Part shown: in pieces, positions 10,582 to 22,279 of the stretch
How positions within the stretch are numbered: the stretch's first letter is position 1
Layout: each line of letters begins with the position of its first letter
Assembly (NCBI RefSeq): GCF_902167145.1
Contig: NC_050102.1
Span: forward strand, 13,578,850 to 13,642,849
From: Zea mays
Lineage: Eukaryota; Streptophyta; Magnoliopsida; Poales; Poaceae
Direction of reading: 5' to 3'
DNA: 64,000 nt
Translations under genes and position numbers: made by a program
The notes under the pieces: generated by a model
Seen by the model: the letters and a program-made list of their open reading frames with translations, nothing else
What the model was told of the DNA's origin: nothing
Databases searched by the model: none

Positions 10582-11632
10582 AGCTGAATACGGATGGATG
10601 TTTTTTCATGGGTGCACCGCTTCTACAATTAGTAGTATTTGTTGTTTTTTAATGAATTCTATAATAGGTTCGGTGGCTTGTAAAAGCAGCTGGTGCTGGC
10701 TGTCAGCATTAGCACAATATGTAGAATAAGTAGTATTTGCGAGAAGTATGTGCTGGAGCAGTAGCGTCAGTGGCTATTTTGGCTTTTAAGCCAGCTGACC
10801 TCTTCCATTTGTAAAGCTTTTTTCTTGGAAACGTGAAACCATCCAGAACATCAAATTAGTCTTATCACATACCTCCTGCAATACATTTTTTGTTCTAAAA
10901 ACAATGCCAGAGTTAAAATAAGATTGACTTAGCATCTGAGCTGACTTACCATCAAGGCAAAGATGTATTCATAGAGCAATAGCATGCTCGCTACCTTGGC
11001 AGCTTGACCAGAAACCTCATCATGTCCACAGGCTGCTTCGGGGTCAGGAGCCGCTGCGTGACAAGAGCCAACAGAGACGTCTTCTTGGGTTTGGCCGGGA
11101 AGAGGCACGATTGCAATGGAACATTGGACTTGTTGGACGACACGAGCCCTAGGTTGCTGTTGCTGCTGCCACCATGGCCGGACGAGCTGTCGTCGCCGTT
11201 GTCCTCTGCTCCACCTCCGCATGGAGACCCTTGATGTGGTCTGCTGCAACCATGGGCAGACGAGCTGTCATCGTCGTTGTTCTCTGCTCCACCTCCACAT
11301 GGAGACCCTTGATGTGGTCCAGCCCCGTCTGCACTCCTGCTGCATGTTGAGGACCTCCCTTGGAAATTGGCGGACTAATACGACATGAATTGATGATCGG
11401 CCTTCGTGTCTAGCGCCACCGTGATCTCCCGTATGTCGCACACAGTGGCAGACATAGAACTAGAATTTACGGGAGCCCAAAAAGATCGTATTACAAAATT
11501 AAGCATGCCCATAAAAAACAAGTATTACATAAAATTAAAGTTTCATACCAATATACGATACATATTCAAAAAATAAAGTATATGAACAAAAAAAGTAAAC
11601 ATATCTTTGATTTTTTATTGGCCGAATCAAAA
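10582..11632. other. Helitron interior / inter-Helitron DNA
   Basis: No gene family recognised. 11004-11234 on the plus strand (LGLAGKRHDCNGTLDLLDDT) may be a fragment of another captured gene, unidentified. Bases 11450-11632 are AT-rich and directly precede the second Helitron 5' end. Confidence 0.45.
11176..11321. repeat. Tandem duplication, two ~72-bp units
   Basis: The unit 'catgg..cgagctgtc.tcg.cgttgt.ctctgctccacctcc.catggagacccttgatgtggtc' occurs twice back to back, with about 8 substitutions. Confidence 0.85.
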
Positions 11633-12735
11633 TCTCTACAACTTATTAAGGCTGCAAGGGGTAGCCTGCCTCCCTTGCGTTCTGCCGTTAGACAATCACA
11701 TCCGTCCGTTCTATCGTCCTGTGATCTAAGCCGCCCGATCCCATCCACCGACCCCGCAGACATCGTGCTCCCTTCCCCCACGAAATCCCCTTCACTGCAC
11801 CCAAACTACCCCTCTCTGCACCCCCGACATCCACGCTGCCTCAGTCGGCCGTCCAACGCCCTCTCTGTGCCTCCCTCCCCACGCTGCCTCAGCCAGGCGC
11901 CATCGATGGTCCACCGGAGGCGGTAGGGGCGCATGCAGGGTCGCCGGGTGGTGTGCGGAGGACCAGAGGCGAGGGCGCGAGGCGATTGACGAGAGGCAGG
12001 AGGGGGAGCCGCTGACAAAGACGACAAGCCTCGGACCGCCCCACCGTCGCTGATATCCCGAGCCTGAGCGCCGCCGCGTGGCCTGCGTGCCGACGCGGGT
12101 GGGGGAGGGAGCGCGAGTGGGAGCATCGACGCTGAGAGGAAGACGAAGAAACGACAGCGACTGTGTGCATTCGCTGGAGCTGTGAAAAGGTTAGATGACC
12201 GCAGCGGTGGAGGCTTCTGTTGGTCCAGGAAAAGCATTGTAGCTCTCCTATATCGATTTTTTTAGGAGACGAGATAGACGATGGCTAGCGTTGTGGGCTG
12301 CACGTTTCCTCCTTTAATTTGGTGGGCGGGGGGCTGAGAGCGAGAGCAAAGCTGTGTGATGCGGCTGCTTCCTCCCCTTCCCTTCCCTTCCTATGGGATG
12401 CGCGGAACAGAACTATGAACAGGGCAGGGTACGCGGCAGGAGCACTAGGAACGCCTCAACCGTTAGACTGACTAAAGGAGCAGCCGAGCTTCTGCGGATG
12501 AGTTGTGTGTCTGTGTGTATTACAAAGAGAGAGAGAGAGAGAGGGTCAGGTCGGAGTGTGCTTCACTGGTGGAGAAAAGGAACGGTGGGGGAGAGGGGTG
12601 ATGTGGTCTGGTGGATCCTTAAAAAGGTGATATGTTCCCGTCGCACTCCACGGCGGCTGCCTTCACGGAGAAGACACTATCAGATATTTGGATATGAAAC
12701 TCATCAAATTATTTCCTTTCCATTTATTATTGTTA

Positions 12736-12790
12736 CCAGGTAAGTGCCCGTACGTTGCAACGGAAACATATAATATTATGATAATTTATA
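12736..12790 (-). mobile_element. Helitron-type 3' end in minus orientation
   Basis: Read on the minus strand, this is an AT-rich lead followed by CCGTTGCAACGTACGGGCAC, then TTACCTGG and T. That is a CTRR end of the same family as the plus-strand end at 14590. The similarity of the two ends, read inverted, extends over about 50 bp. The matching 5' end could not be placed. Confidence 0.5.
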
Positions 12791-14539
12791 TACAAATGTG
12801 TGTTATAAGAAAAAGAATTTATAAATCCTAGCTAGCCATACATAAATTTTGTTATTTTAATATAGTTATTTCGCCACTACATTGCAACCATCGGTACCAT
12901 GCAAACTTCTATTTATGATTTTAATAATGCTATATCAATTACATCATTTAGATGCTAATATTATCACAACAAATTATGGACTTATACAAATCTTCTGTTA
13001 GTCCAGCTACAAGGGTCCTCGACACTGAGACACGTGCTATGAAATAAAAAACAAACCTTCATTGCCGGTCATCTTGTGATCTCAGCATCTTACCTACCCT
13101 AACCATTGATGATGAACATGGCGCGTGTGCTGGATGTGTGCAGGAGGCATCGTCGTCGTCCCATTCACCCTTCTCTTCTTGGTTGTGTACATGAGTCGTC
13201 GTCGTTGGTGTGATTCTACATGACTAGCTGGTCACTTTTGAACCTTGTTTACAATCTTTAACTTGCAGCTCCCCGCCTGGTTGTTTTATTAAATGGATGA
13301 TTTGGTAATTTTACTGACGCTTCTTTATTCTGCTGTGATAGGATTTTTTTTTTGAAACTTTAAGCTTCGACGCCCGACCCTTTGCATTTATGGTATAGTG
13401 AAGATTGAACTATCGGGGAGAATGCAGAAATAATTTACAGATGATAGGTACTACATATGGTGAGTTCTCAACCTTTGATGTCAGTGTTGGTTGGTCACCT
13501 GTTTTTTGTTCATGGACTCATCGAACTGGCGCTCGCTTGTTTCTATGTACAGACAGATAAGCAACTGGCCATGGTGTATATGCTGCTTCGACCTGTGCAG
13601 TTTATGGATGAAGACGAAGCTGACCTACATATGCAAGCATTGTTTTCTATGGACCAGATCTTGTGTATCCAAATTGAACGGATTGTTCTGATAAATATAG
13701 TGTGAAAAGATAAATTATAATATTTGTTCTTGTGTGTCATCGCAACACATTTTGGTGGGGTAATATGAACTTTGATCTATTTTTCCAATTATATTCTAGG
13801 CTCTAACCAACTGATCCAAAATGTCACATTGATTGATCTGTGGATTTTGATACTTCTGAATGGAGATGTGTGTTGTGTAATGGCATCTGTATAGAGAGAC
13901 AGTACACTCAGGGCTGGACCACTGACGACGAACCTCTGTGCAAATTTTGTCAAGGACTTTGCAAGTAACAACTCCTTGTGTTTCGAAGTAAATCCTGTTT
14001 TTTATTATAAACAGATAATATTTGGTCACAATAATATTGCTTTACTTGGTTTAGTGGAAGGCTTGCAAAGTCACCAGAATATTTTGAAGATTTATTCTAT
14101 GGTCTAGCTTGTTTCCAGGAATACAGATTAAGGACCAGTGGTAGGACCCTGTGACAGTTGATTCTTCTTTCTGTTATCCACATAAGTGAACAATTTTGTA
14201 GGTGACATTGAATAGTTAGGACTATTTTCAGCTATATAAAATCAAAGAAAATTGCAAGTTAATTCACATATATGTAATAAAGTTTCTTAGTAAGGCACTG
14301 TTTGAAATAGAACGTGCCAAGTGCTCCCAATGCAAGCTCGATTGTTGCAAGCTTGTCAAACACATTAAACTCTTACCCTTGAAAAAGTGAGAAGAATACA
14401 TCAGAAAGGTTGCTCCAAACATTGCAAGTACAAAAAAACTGTGGGTGTTGCACATTGATATCATGATTTTCCATGTTCTTTTGCAAATCTAGGGCTAACA
14501 GACGGCTCATCTTAACAGTATAACACGCATTTGTACATA

Positions 14540-14590
14540 AGTTATTATAGTATTATATGTTTCCGTTGCAACGCACGGGCACTCACCTAG
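14540..14590 (+). mobile_element. Helitron 3' terminus
   Basis: An AT-rich lead, then CCGTTGCAACGCACGGGCAC with the GTTGCAAC palindrome, and terminal CTAG with a host T at 14591. Confidence 0.75.
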
Positions 14591-14617
14591 TTAGTACATA
14601 ATACTGTTAGTCTGTTA

Positions 14618-15588
14618 TTAGTACGATGCCCGTACGTTGTGACGACATACAATCATACTTGATGACATTAGTTTTGTTACGTATAGACACACACGAGGGT
14701 GTGCATAACCCTGCCATGAAGTTCACTTCTCTCTCTTAAACAAGGACAACTCTATTGAGTGGTTTTGTTATGTTCTTCTTGTTCACTCCTCTTACCCTCG
14801 TTAAGTATTACAAATTTGGCCAGTTGGCCCAACAGACACGCAGAGCTGTGTATCAGGCAATCGGCTATTGGGTCACGCTAGGCGAGAAGCCTGAGCGTGC
14901 TTCTTCATCTTCGTGCTTCTTCATCTTTGGACGTTGCCGGACACCCAACAATGTTCGTGGCCAGCGCGCTGTCAGTGCTAACAGAGCATAAATAACTTTT
15001 TTGTTATTTTATTGACATATGTTTGTTAGTGTGATTCCATTATTCCTCCATTGGCATGTTTCCTCCATTAAAGCTATATGGGAGATAGCTCTTATCATAG
15101 CATGTTGATACTGGTCAACTAACTTCATCAGCAATTATTGACGACAATTGGTAACCCATGGGGCCAAGGTCCATCGATGACATGATTAACATGGTCAGTT
15201 TGTGAGTGTGCTGCCCAAATGTTAGATCTTTTGATATCATATTTTTCCATCAACTCAGAGTTTCATGGTTGTAAACCACACTGCTCTTGCCCCCAAACTC
15301 GATAGGAAGGACTTCCGGGTCAATGTACTTGTGGATGACCCGAGAATGATGTTTAGTTACTTTACTGGGTTCATATATCATGATGCTTGAGAAAAGCAAC
15401 ACAAGGTAAGTAAAAATTAATGGGTGGATTTACCCAGCATATATCCTCTGGCCTATAAGTTGACCTCCATTTGACATTGTCTTCCAACATTTTTTTGGAC
15501 TTGGCAACATTCCAGTTAAGTGCTTCTAGATACCTTGTTAAGCATGCTTCACTGCAGTACCTCTCACTACAGGCAGACAAAGGCTCAA
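14618..15588 (-). mobile_element. Truncated Helitron, minus orientation
   Basis: On the minus strand a GTCGTCACAACGTACGGGCA block is followed by the terminal CTAA at 14618 and a host T. The segment behind it carries a host gene fragment in the same orientation. Its 5' part is cut off by the insertion of chromovirus D at 15589. Only 27 bp separate this end from the plus-strand Helitron end at 14590. Confidence 0.45.
15240..15551 (-). pseudogene. Sec14-like (CRAL-TRIO) protein fragments
   Basis: Exon 15551-15434, between a TACTGCAG acceptor and a GTAAAT donor, reads EACLTRYLEALNWNVAKSKK, MLEDNVKWRSTYRPE and DICW. This is the CRAL-TRIO N-terminal helical segment of Sec14-type phosphatidylinositol/phosphatidylcholine transfer proteins. 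A later piece (about 15340-15250) reads VIHKYIDPEVLPIEFGGKSS then VVYNHE, the end of the lipid-binding domain, and runs into a stop. The central lipid-binding exons are missing, so it is a captured fragment. Confidence 0.75.
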
Positions 15589-16954
15589 TGTAGCAGAACC
15601 GCCCGAATTATTCCAGCTTAAGTGCCTAAGTTACGCCTCAGGGGCCGTAACACACTTAAATCGGAATAACCCGTCAGTCCCTCAGATCTAGTCTGATAAA
15701 GCCACTTAAGCAGGATCAAATACCACAAACTCACTCGAAGGTGAGTCACAGAAGAAATACAATAAAACAGGAAACCTCAAATTAAAGTACTGGAGTTATT
15801 ACGTAAATCGGAGTTTTTCAAGTAGCTGATACTAGTTCACAAAATAAATTGCAGCGGATAATCGATATCGTCGAAAGTGAGGAATGGGGCAAGGCCTAGC
15901 CCACTACTCCTCCTGCTCCTCTCCTACCGGAGCAGCATCCCACTCGACCGTCCAACCCGGTGGTAGGCCAAGTTACACCATCAACCATATCCTGAAGCGT
16001 ACCTGCAAAAATTATGTCACAAGCAAGGCTGAGTATACTAATACTCAGCTAGACTTACCCGGTGTGAGGAATCTACTCCTCTACCTCTAGACCATGCAAC
16101 TGTTTGGCTGAGGGGTTTGGTTTACCAAAAGCACTAGCTGAGTCTAAAATCCATTTTTAACTTTTCAAATTCTAATAGCATTATTTTAGCTAAGTTTGCT
16201 CTCTCTAAGCATAAATGGTAGCAATCATTTATTGCAATCAACAGGTTATCTCATGTAAGCCTCATTTCACTTTTTACTTAATGTAGTACAATGGGTCAAG
16301 CAGTCTCATTAGCTGCGAGAAGCAAACGATTCGAATCGAGTTTTATCCTTGTAAGGTAAACCTAAACACACGACATGTCAGGGCAGTCCGTCCCCACACA
16401 CATCAACCGTTCCCATCGACTCCCCGTTCGCGGCCAGGCCTCACCGCCTTGGCATACAATGCTCCACTGACCCTAGCTGCTGCCGTGCAGTGACCGCACT
16501 TGTACCCACCATAGCTAGCATGGGAGACCCAGTCTCAGGTCGCGTGAGGGATAAAGTCTGCGCCCGGCTTCAATCAGGTACTAGGTTTACCGGTTACCAT
16601 ATTTCCCGACATGTGTTTAGTACGTTCAAATGCTTGACTCAGGTATCCACACATTAATCCTTAGTTCCTTTTCCCGTCTCATGGACAAGGCATCCTCCCT
16701 AGATCCAAGTCCATAGACCATCATAGATCCCATTATCAAGATGAATACAATCAATTCCTGATCTCGCGTGAGTGCTAGAAAAATCACTCGACTTCTACCG
16801 AGATCCTAATTAGCAAAGCAGCTACTCGACCTAGCATACTAGTATCAATCTCAAAAAGAAATCCTGAGTTCGTGCAACTAGAGGTTTCAAGCAACTCCTA
16901 CACTTAAGTGCACATTACAAGCCTACAAATATTAAGTGTAGTAAAGTAGCATAT
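15589..16954 (-). mobile_element. Chromovirus D, 3' LTR, left piece
   Basis: Begins TGTAGCAGAACCGCCCGAAT on the plus strand, which on the minus strand is an LTR end ...GGCGGTTCTGCTACA. It continues to 16954, where SIRE A is inserted. The remainder of the same LTR resumes at 39384. The two pieces share the duplicated CATAT of SIRE A. Confidence 0.7.
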
Positions 16955-18193
16955 TGAAAGTCGCCTAGAGGGGGTGAATAGGCAAATCTGAAATTTATAA
17001 AGTTTAAGCACAACTACAAGTCGGGGTTAGCGTTAGAAATATAATCGAGTCTGAAGGAGAGGGCGAAAAACAAATCACAAGCAAATAGCGAGAGTGACAC
17101 GATGATTTATTTTACCGAGGTTTGGTTCTTGCAAACCTACTCCCCGTTGAGGTGGTCACAAAGACCGGGTCTCTTTCAACCCTTTCCCTCTCTCAAATGA
17201 TCACTTAGACCGAGTGAGCTTTTCTCCTCAATCAATTGGGACACTTAGTCCCCACAAGGACCACCACACAATTGGTGTCTCTTGCTTTGATTACAAAGAT
17301 GATGAGAACAAGAAATGGGGAAGAAGAAAAGCGATCCAAGCACAAGAGCTCAAAGAACACGGTAAAAACTCTCTCTTCTAGTCACTAGTTGCTTTGAGTG
17401 GAATTGGGACTTGGAGAGGCTTTAATTCAATCTAATTGTGTCTTGTATTGAATGCACTAGCTCTTGTATTGAATGTGTTGACTGAAAAACTTGGATGCCT
17501 TGAGGTGTGGTGGTTGGGGGTATTTATAGCCCCAACAACCAAAGTGGTCGTTGGGGAGGCTGTCTGTTGACGGGCGCACCGGACTGCCCGGTGCGCCACC
17601 GGACACTGTCCGGTGCGCCAGCCACGTCACCCAACCGTTGGGGTTCGACCGTTGGAGCTTCTGATAGCTGGGCCACCGGACAGTCCGGTGGTGCACCGGA
17701 CAGGCACTGTTCACTGTCGGGTGCGCCTTCTAGCGTCTGCTCTGACTTCTACGCGCGTTGTCCGCGCACTGTTCACGCACTGTTCACTTTTGTAGACGAC
17801 CGTTGGCGCTGTTAGCCGTTGCTCCGCATGGCACACCGGACAGTCCGGTGCTACACCGGACAGTTTGGTGAATTATAGCGGAGTGGCAATTTCAGAAACC
17901 CGAAGCTAAGAAGTTCGAGTGGATTCACCCTGGTGCACCGGACACTGTCCGGTGGTGCACCTGACACTGTCCGGTGGCACACCTGACAGTCCGGTGCGCC
18001 AGACCAGGGCTGCTTCGGTTTCTTTTGCTCCTTTTTATTTGAACCCTTTCTTGGACTTTTTATTGGTTTGTGTTGAACCTTTGGCACCTGTAGAACTTTT
18101 AATCTAGAGCAAACTAGTTAGTTCAATTGTTTGTGTTGGGCATTTCAACCACCAAAATCATTTAGGAAAAGGTTTGACCCTATTTCCCTTTTA
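16955..18193 (-). repeat. 3' LTR of SIRE A
   Basis: 1239 bp. Outer end TGAAAGTCGCCTAG (plus strand). The inner end has TTA where TCA is expected (TG-to-TA change on the minus strand). A TATTTATA at 17521-17528 is the TATA box of the minus strand. It carries about eight copies of the ACCGGACAGTCCGGT-type palindrome, more than the 5' LTR. Confidence 0.9.
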
Positions 18194-19110
18194 ATCTCCC
18201 CCTTTTTGGTGATTGATGCCAACACAAACCAAAGCAAATATATAAGTGCAGAATAGAACTAGTTTGCATAAGGTAAGTGCAAAGGTTGCTTGGAATTAAA
18301 CCAATTTACATTTCATAAGATATGCATGGATTGCTTTCTTCATTTTAACATTTTGGACCATGCTTGCACCACTAGTTTTGTTTTTGCAAATTCTTTGTAA
18401 AATTCTTTTCAAAAACATTTTGCAAATAGTCAAAGGTATATGAATAAGATTTTGAGAAGCATTTTCAAGATTTGAAATTTTCTCTCCCTGTTTCAAATGC
18501 TTTTCATTTGACTAAACAAAACTCCCCCTTAATGAAATTCTCCTCTTAGTGTTCAAGAGGGTTTTACAAATTGAAAGAAGATCAAATATTTTAGATACCA
18601 ATTTTTGAAAACCTCTTCTTTTAAAATATGCCAATGAGATAGAATTTCTTTGAGGAATACTAATTTGAAAAATACCAATTGAGAACAACTTTCCGAACAA
18701 TTTTGAAATTGGCGTGGTGGTGCGGTTCTTTTGCTTTGGGCTAATACTCTCTCCCCCTTTGGCATTAATTGCCAAAGCCCTTTTTCAAACTCTCTCCCCT
18801 TGTGGCAAATAATATATGAGTGAAGGATTATACCAAAGGGAAGAGTGCTGCGGAGTGACGCCGAAGGGTAAATAACATGATGGAGTGGAGTGGAAGCCTT
18901 GTCTTCGCCGAAGACTCCATTTCCCTTTCAATCTATGACTTGCAATGAAATTCACTTGAAAACACATGAGTCATAGCACATGAAAGAGATATGATCAAAG
19001 GTATATAATTGAGCTATGTGTGCAAAATATCAATAAAAATTCCTAGAATCAAGAATGTTTAGCTCATGCCTAAGTTTGGTAAAAGTTTTCTCATCTAATG
19101 GCTTGGTAAA
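18194..19110 (-). other. SIRE A region between pol and 3' LTR
   Basis: AT-rich, noncoding, with repeated 'ctcccccttt' runs. The polypurine tract lies at 18196-18210. No env-like frame seen. Confidence 0.7.
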
Positions 19111-19118
19111 GATATCGG

Positions 19119-22100
19119 CTAATTGTTCTTTGGTGCTAACATATGCAATCTCGATATCCCCCTTTGTTGGTGATCCCTCAAAAAGTGATACCGAATGGCT
19201 ATGTGCTTAGTGTGGCTGTGCTCAACGGGATTATCCGCCATGTGGATTGCACTCTCATTATCACATAGGAGAGGAACTTTGGTTAATTTGTAACTATAGT
19301 CCCTAAGGGTTTGCCTCATCCAAAGCAATTGCGCGCAACAATGGCCTGCGGCAATGTACTCGGCTTCGGCGGTAGAAAGAGCTACAGAATTTTGTTTCTT
19401 CGAAGCCCAAGACACCAGGGATCTTCCCAAGAACTGATAGTCCCTGATGTGCTCTTTCTATCAATTTTACACCCTGCCCAATCAGCATTTGAATAGCCAA
19501 TTAAATCAAAAGTGGATCCCTTGGGGTACCAAAGGCCAAACTTAGGTGTATGAACTAAATATCTCAAGATTCGTTTCATGGCCCTAAGGTGAACTTCCTT
19601 AGGATCGGCTTGGAATCTTGCACACATTCATACGGAAAGCATAATATTCGGTCGAGATGCACATAAATAGAGTAAAGATCCTATCATCGACCGGTATACC
19701 TTTTGATCTACGGATTTACCTCCCGTGTCGAGGTCGAGATGCCCATTAGTTCCCATGGGTGTCTTGATGGGCTTGGCATCCTTCATCCCAAACTTGGTGA
19801 GTATGTCTTGAATGTACTTCGTTTGGCTAATGAAGGTGCCCTCTTGGAGTTGCTTGACTTGAAATCCTAGAAAATACTTCAACTCCCCCATCATAGACAT
19901 CTCGAATTTTGAATCATGATCCTACTAAATTCTTCACATGTAGATCTGTTAGTAGACCCAAATATGATATCATCAACATAAATTTGGCATACAAACAAAT
20001 CATTTGCAATTGTTTTAGTAAAGAGAGTAGGATCGGCTTTGCCGACTTTGAAGCCATTAGCGATAAGAAAATCTCGTAGGCATTCATATCATGCTCTTGG
20101 GGCTTGCTTGAGCCCATAAAGCGCCTTAGAGAGTTTATAGACATGGTTAGGGTACTCACTATATTCAAAGCCCGGGAGGTTGCTCAACATAGACCTCCTC
20201 CTTTATTGGTCCATTGAGGAAGGCACTCTTCACGTCCATTTGATAAAGCTTAAAGCCATGGTAAGTAGCATAGGCAAGTAATATACGAATTGACTCAAGC
20301 CTAGCTACGGGTGCATAGGTTTCACCGAAATCCAAACCTTCGACTTGTGAATATCCCTTGGCCACAAGTCGGGCTTTGTTCCTTGTCAGCACACCATGCT
20401 CATCTTGCTTGTTGCGGAAGACCCACTTGGTTCCTACAACATTTTGATTAGGACGTGGAACAAGATGCCAAACCTCATTCCTCGTGAAGTTGTTGAGTTC
20501 CTCTTGCATCGCCAACACCCAATCCGAATCCCTTAATGCGTCTTCCACCCTGTTTGGCTCAATAGAAGACACAAAGGAGTAATGTTCACAAAAATGAGCA
20601 ACACGAGATCGAGTGGTTACCCCCTTATGAATATCGCCGAGGATGGAGTTCATGGGGTGATCTCGTTGTATTGCTTGGTGGACTCTTGGGTGAGGCGGTC
20701 TTGGACCCTTATCATCTTCCTTGTCTTGATCATTTGCATCTCCCCCTTGATCATTGTCCTCCTCTTGAGGTGGCTCTTTTTGATCTTCATTTTCATCATC
20801 TTGAGCTTGATCCTCATCTTGGGTTGGTGGAGATGCTTGATTTGAAGATGATGGTTGATCTTGTGCTTGTGGAGGCTCTTCGGATTCCTTAGGACACACA
20901 TCCCCAATGGACATGTTTCTTAGCGCGACGCACAGAGCCTCTTCATCATCTAACTCATCAAGATCAACTTGCTCTACTTGAGAGCCGTTAGTCTCATCAA
21001 ACACAATGTCACAAGAAACTTCAACTAGTCCAGTGGACTTGTTAAAGACTCTATATGCCCTTGTGTTTGAATCATAACCAAGTAAAAAGCCTTCTACAGC
21101 CTTAGGAGCAAATTTAGATTTTCTACCTCTTTTAACAAGAATAAAGCATTTGCTACCAAAGACTCTAAAATATGAAACATTGGCCTTTTTACCGGTTAGG
21201 AGTTCATAGGATGTCTTCTTGAAGATTCGGTGAAGGTAGAGACGGTTGATGGCGTAGCAAGCGGTGTTGATTGCTTCCGCCCAAAATCGGTCTGAAGTCT
21301 TGTACTCATTAAGCATGGTCCTCGCCATGTCAAGTAGAGTTCTATTCTTCCTCTCCACTACACCATTTTGTTGTGGCGTGTAGGGAGAAGAGAACTCATG
21401 CTTGATGCCCTCATCCACAAGAAAGCCTTCAATTTGAGAGTTCTTGAACTCCATATCATTGTCGCTTCTAATCTTTTTAATCCTTAAGCCGAACTCATTT
21501 TGAGCCCGTCTTAAGAATCCCTTTAAGATCTCTTGGGTTTGAGATTTATCCTATAAAAAGAACACCCAAGTGAAGCGAGAATAATCATCCACAATAACTA
21601 GAAAGTACTTACTACCGCCGATGCTTATGTAAGCTATCGGGCCGAATAGGTCCATGTGGAGTAGCTCAAGTGGCCTGTCAGTCGTCATGATGTTCTTGTG
21701 TGGATGATGAGCACCAACTTGCTTCCCTGCTTGACATGCGCTACAAACCCTGTCTTTCTCAAAATGAACATTTGTTAGTCCAAAATGTGTTCTCCCTTTA
21801 GAAGCTTGTGAAGATTCTTCATCCCAACATGGGCTAGTCGGCGATGCTAGAGCCAACCCATATTAGTCTTAGCAATTAAGCAAGTATCGAGTTCAGCTCT
21901 ATTAAAATCAACTAAGTATAGCTGACCCTCTAATACTCCCTTAAATGCTACTGAATCATCACTTCTTCTAAAGACAGTAACACCTATATCCGTAAAAAGA
22001 CAATTGTAGCCCATTTTGCATAATTGAGAAACTGAAAGCAAGTTGTAATCTAAGGAATCTACAAGAAAAACATTGGAAATAGAGTGGTCAGGAGATATCG

Positions 22101-22272
22101 CAATTTTACCAAGTCCTTTGACCAAACCTTGATTTCCATCCCCGAATGTGACAGCTCTTTGGGGATCGTTGTTTTTCTCATAGGAGGAGAACATCCTTTT
22201 CTCCCCTGTCATGTGGTTTGTGCACCCACTATAAATGATCCAACTTGAGCCCCCGGATGCATAAACATACAA
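19119..22272 (-). pseudogene. pol: SIRE A pol (protease, integrase, reverse transcriptase, RNase H)
   Basis: Domains on the minus strand, in Copia order. Protease near 22240, where the catalytic motif reads WIIYSGC: the Asp is replaced by Tyr. GAG-pre-integrase and integrase 20900-21880, with CSACQAGK and later [17 protein letters not shown] from about 20490, with [20 protein letters not shown] and [10 protein letters not shown]. RNase H 19119-19430, with SKKQNSVALSTAEAEYIAAG. In-frame TAG stops at 21847 and 21551 and frameshifts near 20165, 19910 and 19430 break it. An acidic, Gln/Asp-rich linker (about 20640-20880) separates integrase and RT, as is usual in this lineage. Confidence 0.9.
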
Positions 22273-22279
22273 AACAATT

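Larger units (their letters stand above)
5709..14590 (+). mobile_element. Helitron region with captured gene fragments (one or two nested elements)
   Basis: At 5709, after a host A, begins TCTCTACAACTATTAAGAC, close to the TCTMTAYTA-type 5' end of maize Helitrons. At 14590 a CTAG followed by T ends a sequence with the CCGTTGCAACGCACGGGCAC block typical of maize Helitron 3' ends. Between them lie pieces of three unrelated host genes, all on the plus strand with introns retained, which is the signature of Helitron gene capture. A second 5' end (11633) lies inside, so the 3' end may belong to that younger element and the first one may have lost its own 3' end. No RepHel protein is present, so the element is non-autonomous. 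Confidence 0.7.
11633..14590 (+). mobile_element. Second (inner) Helitron candidate
   Basis: A second 5' terminus, TCTCTACAACTTATTAAGG after a host A at 11632, is nearly the same as the one at 5709. The 3' end at 14590 is the first plus-strand Helitron end downstream, giving an element of 2958 bp if they pair. Its 5' kilobase (11690-12700) is GC-rich and UTR-like with a (GA)n run near 12527-12543. I could not identify a captured gene. A minus-strand Helitron-type end at 12736 inside it suggests a further insertion. Confidence 0.55.

Noticed and set aside
11806..12237. 143-aa minus-strand Pro/Arg/Ser-rich frame
   Set aside because: GC-rich UTR-like sequence at the Helitron 5' end, no family match or conserved motif.
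12736..14590. DNA transposon with ~50-bp terminal inverted repeats
   Set aside because: The ends carry Helitron hallmarks (CTAG/CTGG then T, GTTGCAAC palindrome) and no target duplication is visible; kept instead as a finding about inverted Helitron tails.
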